From NCBI GenBank assembly GCA_947479995.1, contig CANKBT010000175.1, forward strand, positions 1 through 6,674: a DNA stretch of 6,674 bases. The letters are read 5' to 3'. Under the pieces are notes generated by a model. The model ran no database searches and was not told the DNA's origin. It was given only the letters and a program-made list of their open reading frames with translations. The DNA comes from Frankiaceae bacterium. GTDB lineage: Bacteria; Actinomycetota; Actinomycetes; Mycobacteriales; SCTD01. Position numbers and translations under genes: made by a program. Positions 6,432 through 6,674 of the stretch are shown one piece after another (position 1 is the stretch's first letter; every line of letters begins with the position of its first letter).

Positions 6432-6674
6432 GTGACCGGCTCCGTGCCCCCCGGCCGGCCGCGGCTGCAGGCCCTGGCCGGCGGGGGAGAGGGCGCCGGG
6501 AGCCCGGCCGGCGGGCTGCGGGTCGTCACGGCCGACGACCTGCGCACCCTGCTGCCCGGCCTCGACGCGCCGGCCGACGCGCCGGACGAGGCCCCGGCGC
6601 GCGGGCCGCGCGGCGGTGCCTCCGGGCGCCCGCGGCCCGCTCCCACCGCGCGCGAGCGCGCCGAGCGCTCCGCC
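6432..6674 (+). CDS. recX: Regulatory protein RecX, 3'-truncated by window end
   Basis: An open frame runs from GTG 6432 to the last base (81 codons, no stop). It starts three bases after the recA stop, the standard position of recX, whose product binds RecA filaments and modulates recombinase activity. The visible part is the poorly conserved Gly/Pro/Ala/Arg-rich N-terminal extension typical of actinobacterial RecX (for example GGGEGAGSPAGGL and RPRPAPTARERAERSA). The last residues resemble the lead-in to the conserved helical repeats, which lie outside the window. There is no Shine-Dalgarno sequence before 6432, so reinitiation after recA or the in-frame GTG at 6444 are both possible. Assignment rests mainly on position and composition, because no RecX core motif is in view. 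Confidence 0.75.
   Translation, partial: MTGSVPPGRPRLQALAGGGEGAGSPAGGLRVVTADDLRTLLPGLDAPADAPDEAPARGPRGGASGRPRPAPTARERAERSA

Noticed and set aside
6447..6487. C-run / G-run inverted repeat at the start of recX as a recA terminator
   Set aside because: Pairing is interrupted by mismatches and the repeat lies inside the recX frame; at this GC content such pairings are common by chance.

Overview
The window is chromosomal DNA from a very GC-rich bacterium, almost certainly an actinomycete (Actinomycetota). The evidence is near-exclusive G/C at third codon positions, frequent GTG starts, an actinobacterial-type LexA box, TANNNT -10 elements, and the gene order DUF3046 - recA - recX, which is characteristic of that phylum. 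I cannot assign a genus from the sequence alone.

Layout, left to right. (1) 1-1812 (+): the C-terminal three quarters of a UvrA-family ABC protein of the shorter, UvrA2-like class; its start lies upstream of the window. (2) 1809-2210 (-): a small protein with two predicted membrane helices, convergent with the uvrA-like gene so that the two stop codons overlap in the tetramer CTAG. (3) about 2221-5004 (+): a long GNAT / NDP-forming acyl-CoA synthetase fusion of the PatA type (protein lysine acetyltransferase), divergent from gene 2 with almost no space between the starts. (4) 5026-5220 (+): a 64-residue DUF3046 protein with a leaderless-type promoter. (5) 5221-5381: a compact regulatory region for recA. 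(6) 5382-6428 (+): complete, intein-free recA. (7) 6432-6674 (+): the N-terminal part of recX, cut by the window end.

DNA-damage logic dominates the right half. The recA leader holds a LexA (SOS) box directly upstream of one TAGCGT -10 element. About 67 bp downstream is a second TAGCGT -10 preceded at the right spacing by a RecA-NDp/PafBC-like element, so recA (with recX three bases behind it) appears to have both LexA-dependent and LexA-independent damage-inducible promoters. The two cores share an identical 12-mer, and a hairpin lies between them. A perfect 11-bp inverted repeat in the last codons of the patA-like gene, followed by a fresh promoter, marks a likely transcription-unit boundary before DUF3046-recA-recX.

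No mobile element, CRISPR array, rRNA or tRNA is visible. The points most worth a second look are the dual-promoter architecture with its hairpin, the loss of the phosphohistidine loop in the PatA-like protein, the terminal coding hairpin, and the tightly packed gene boundaries. I found no clearly new multi-gene system.
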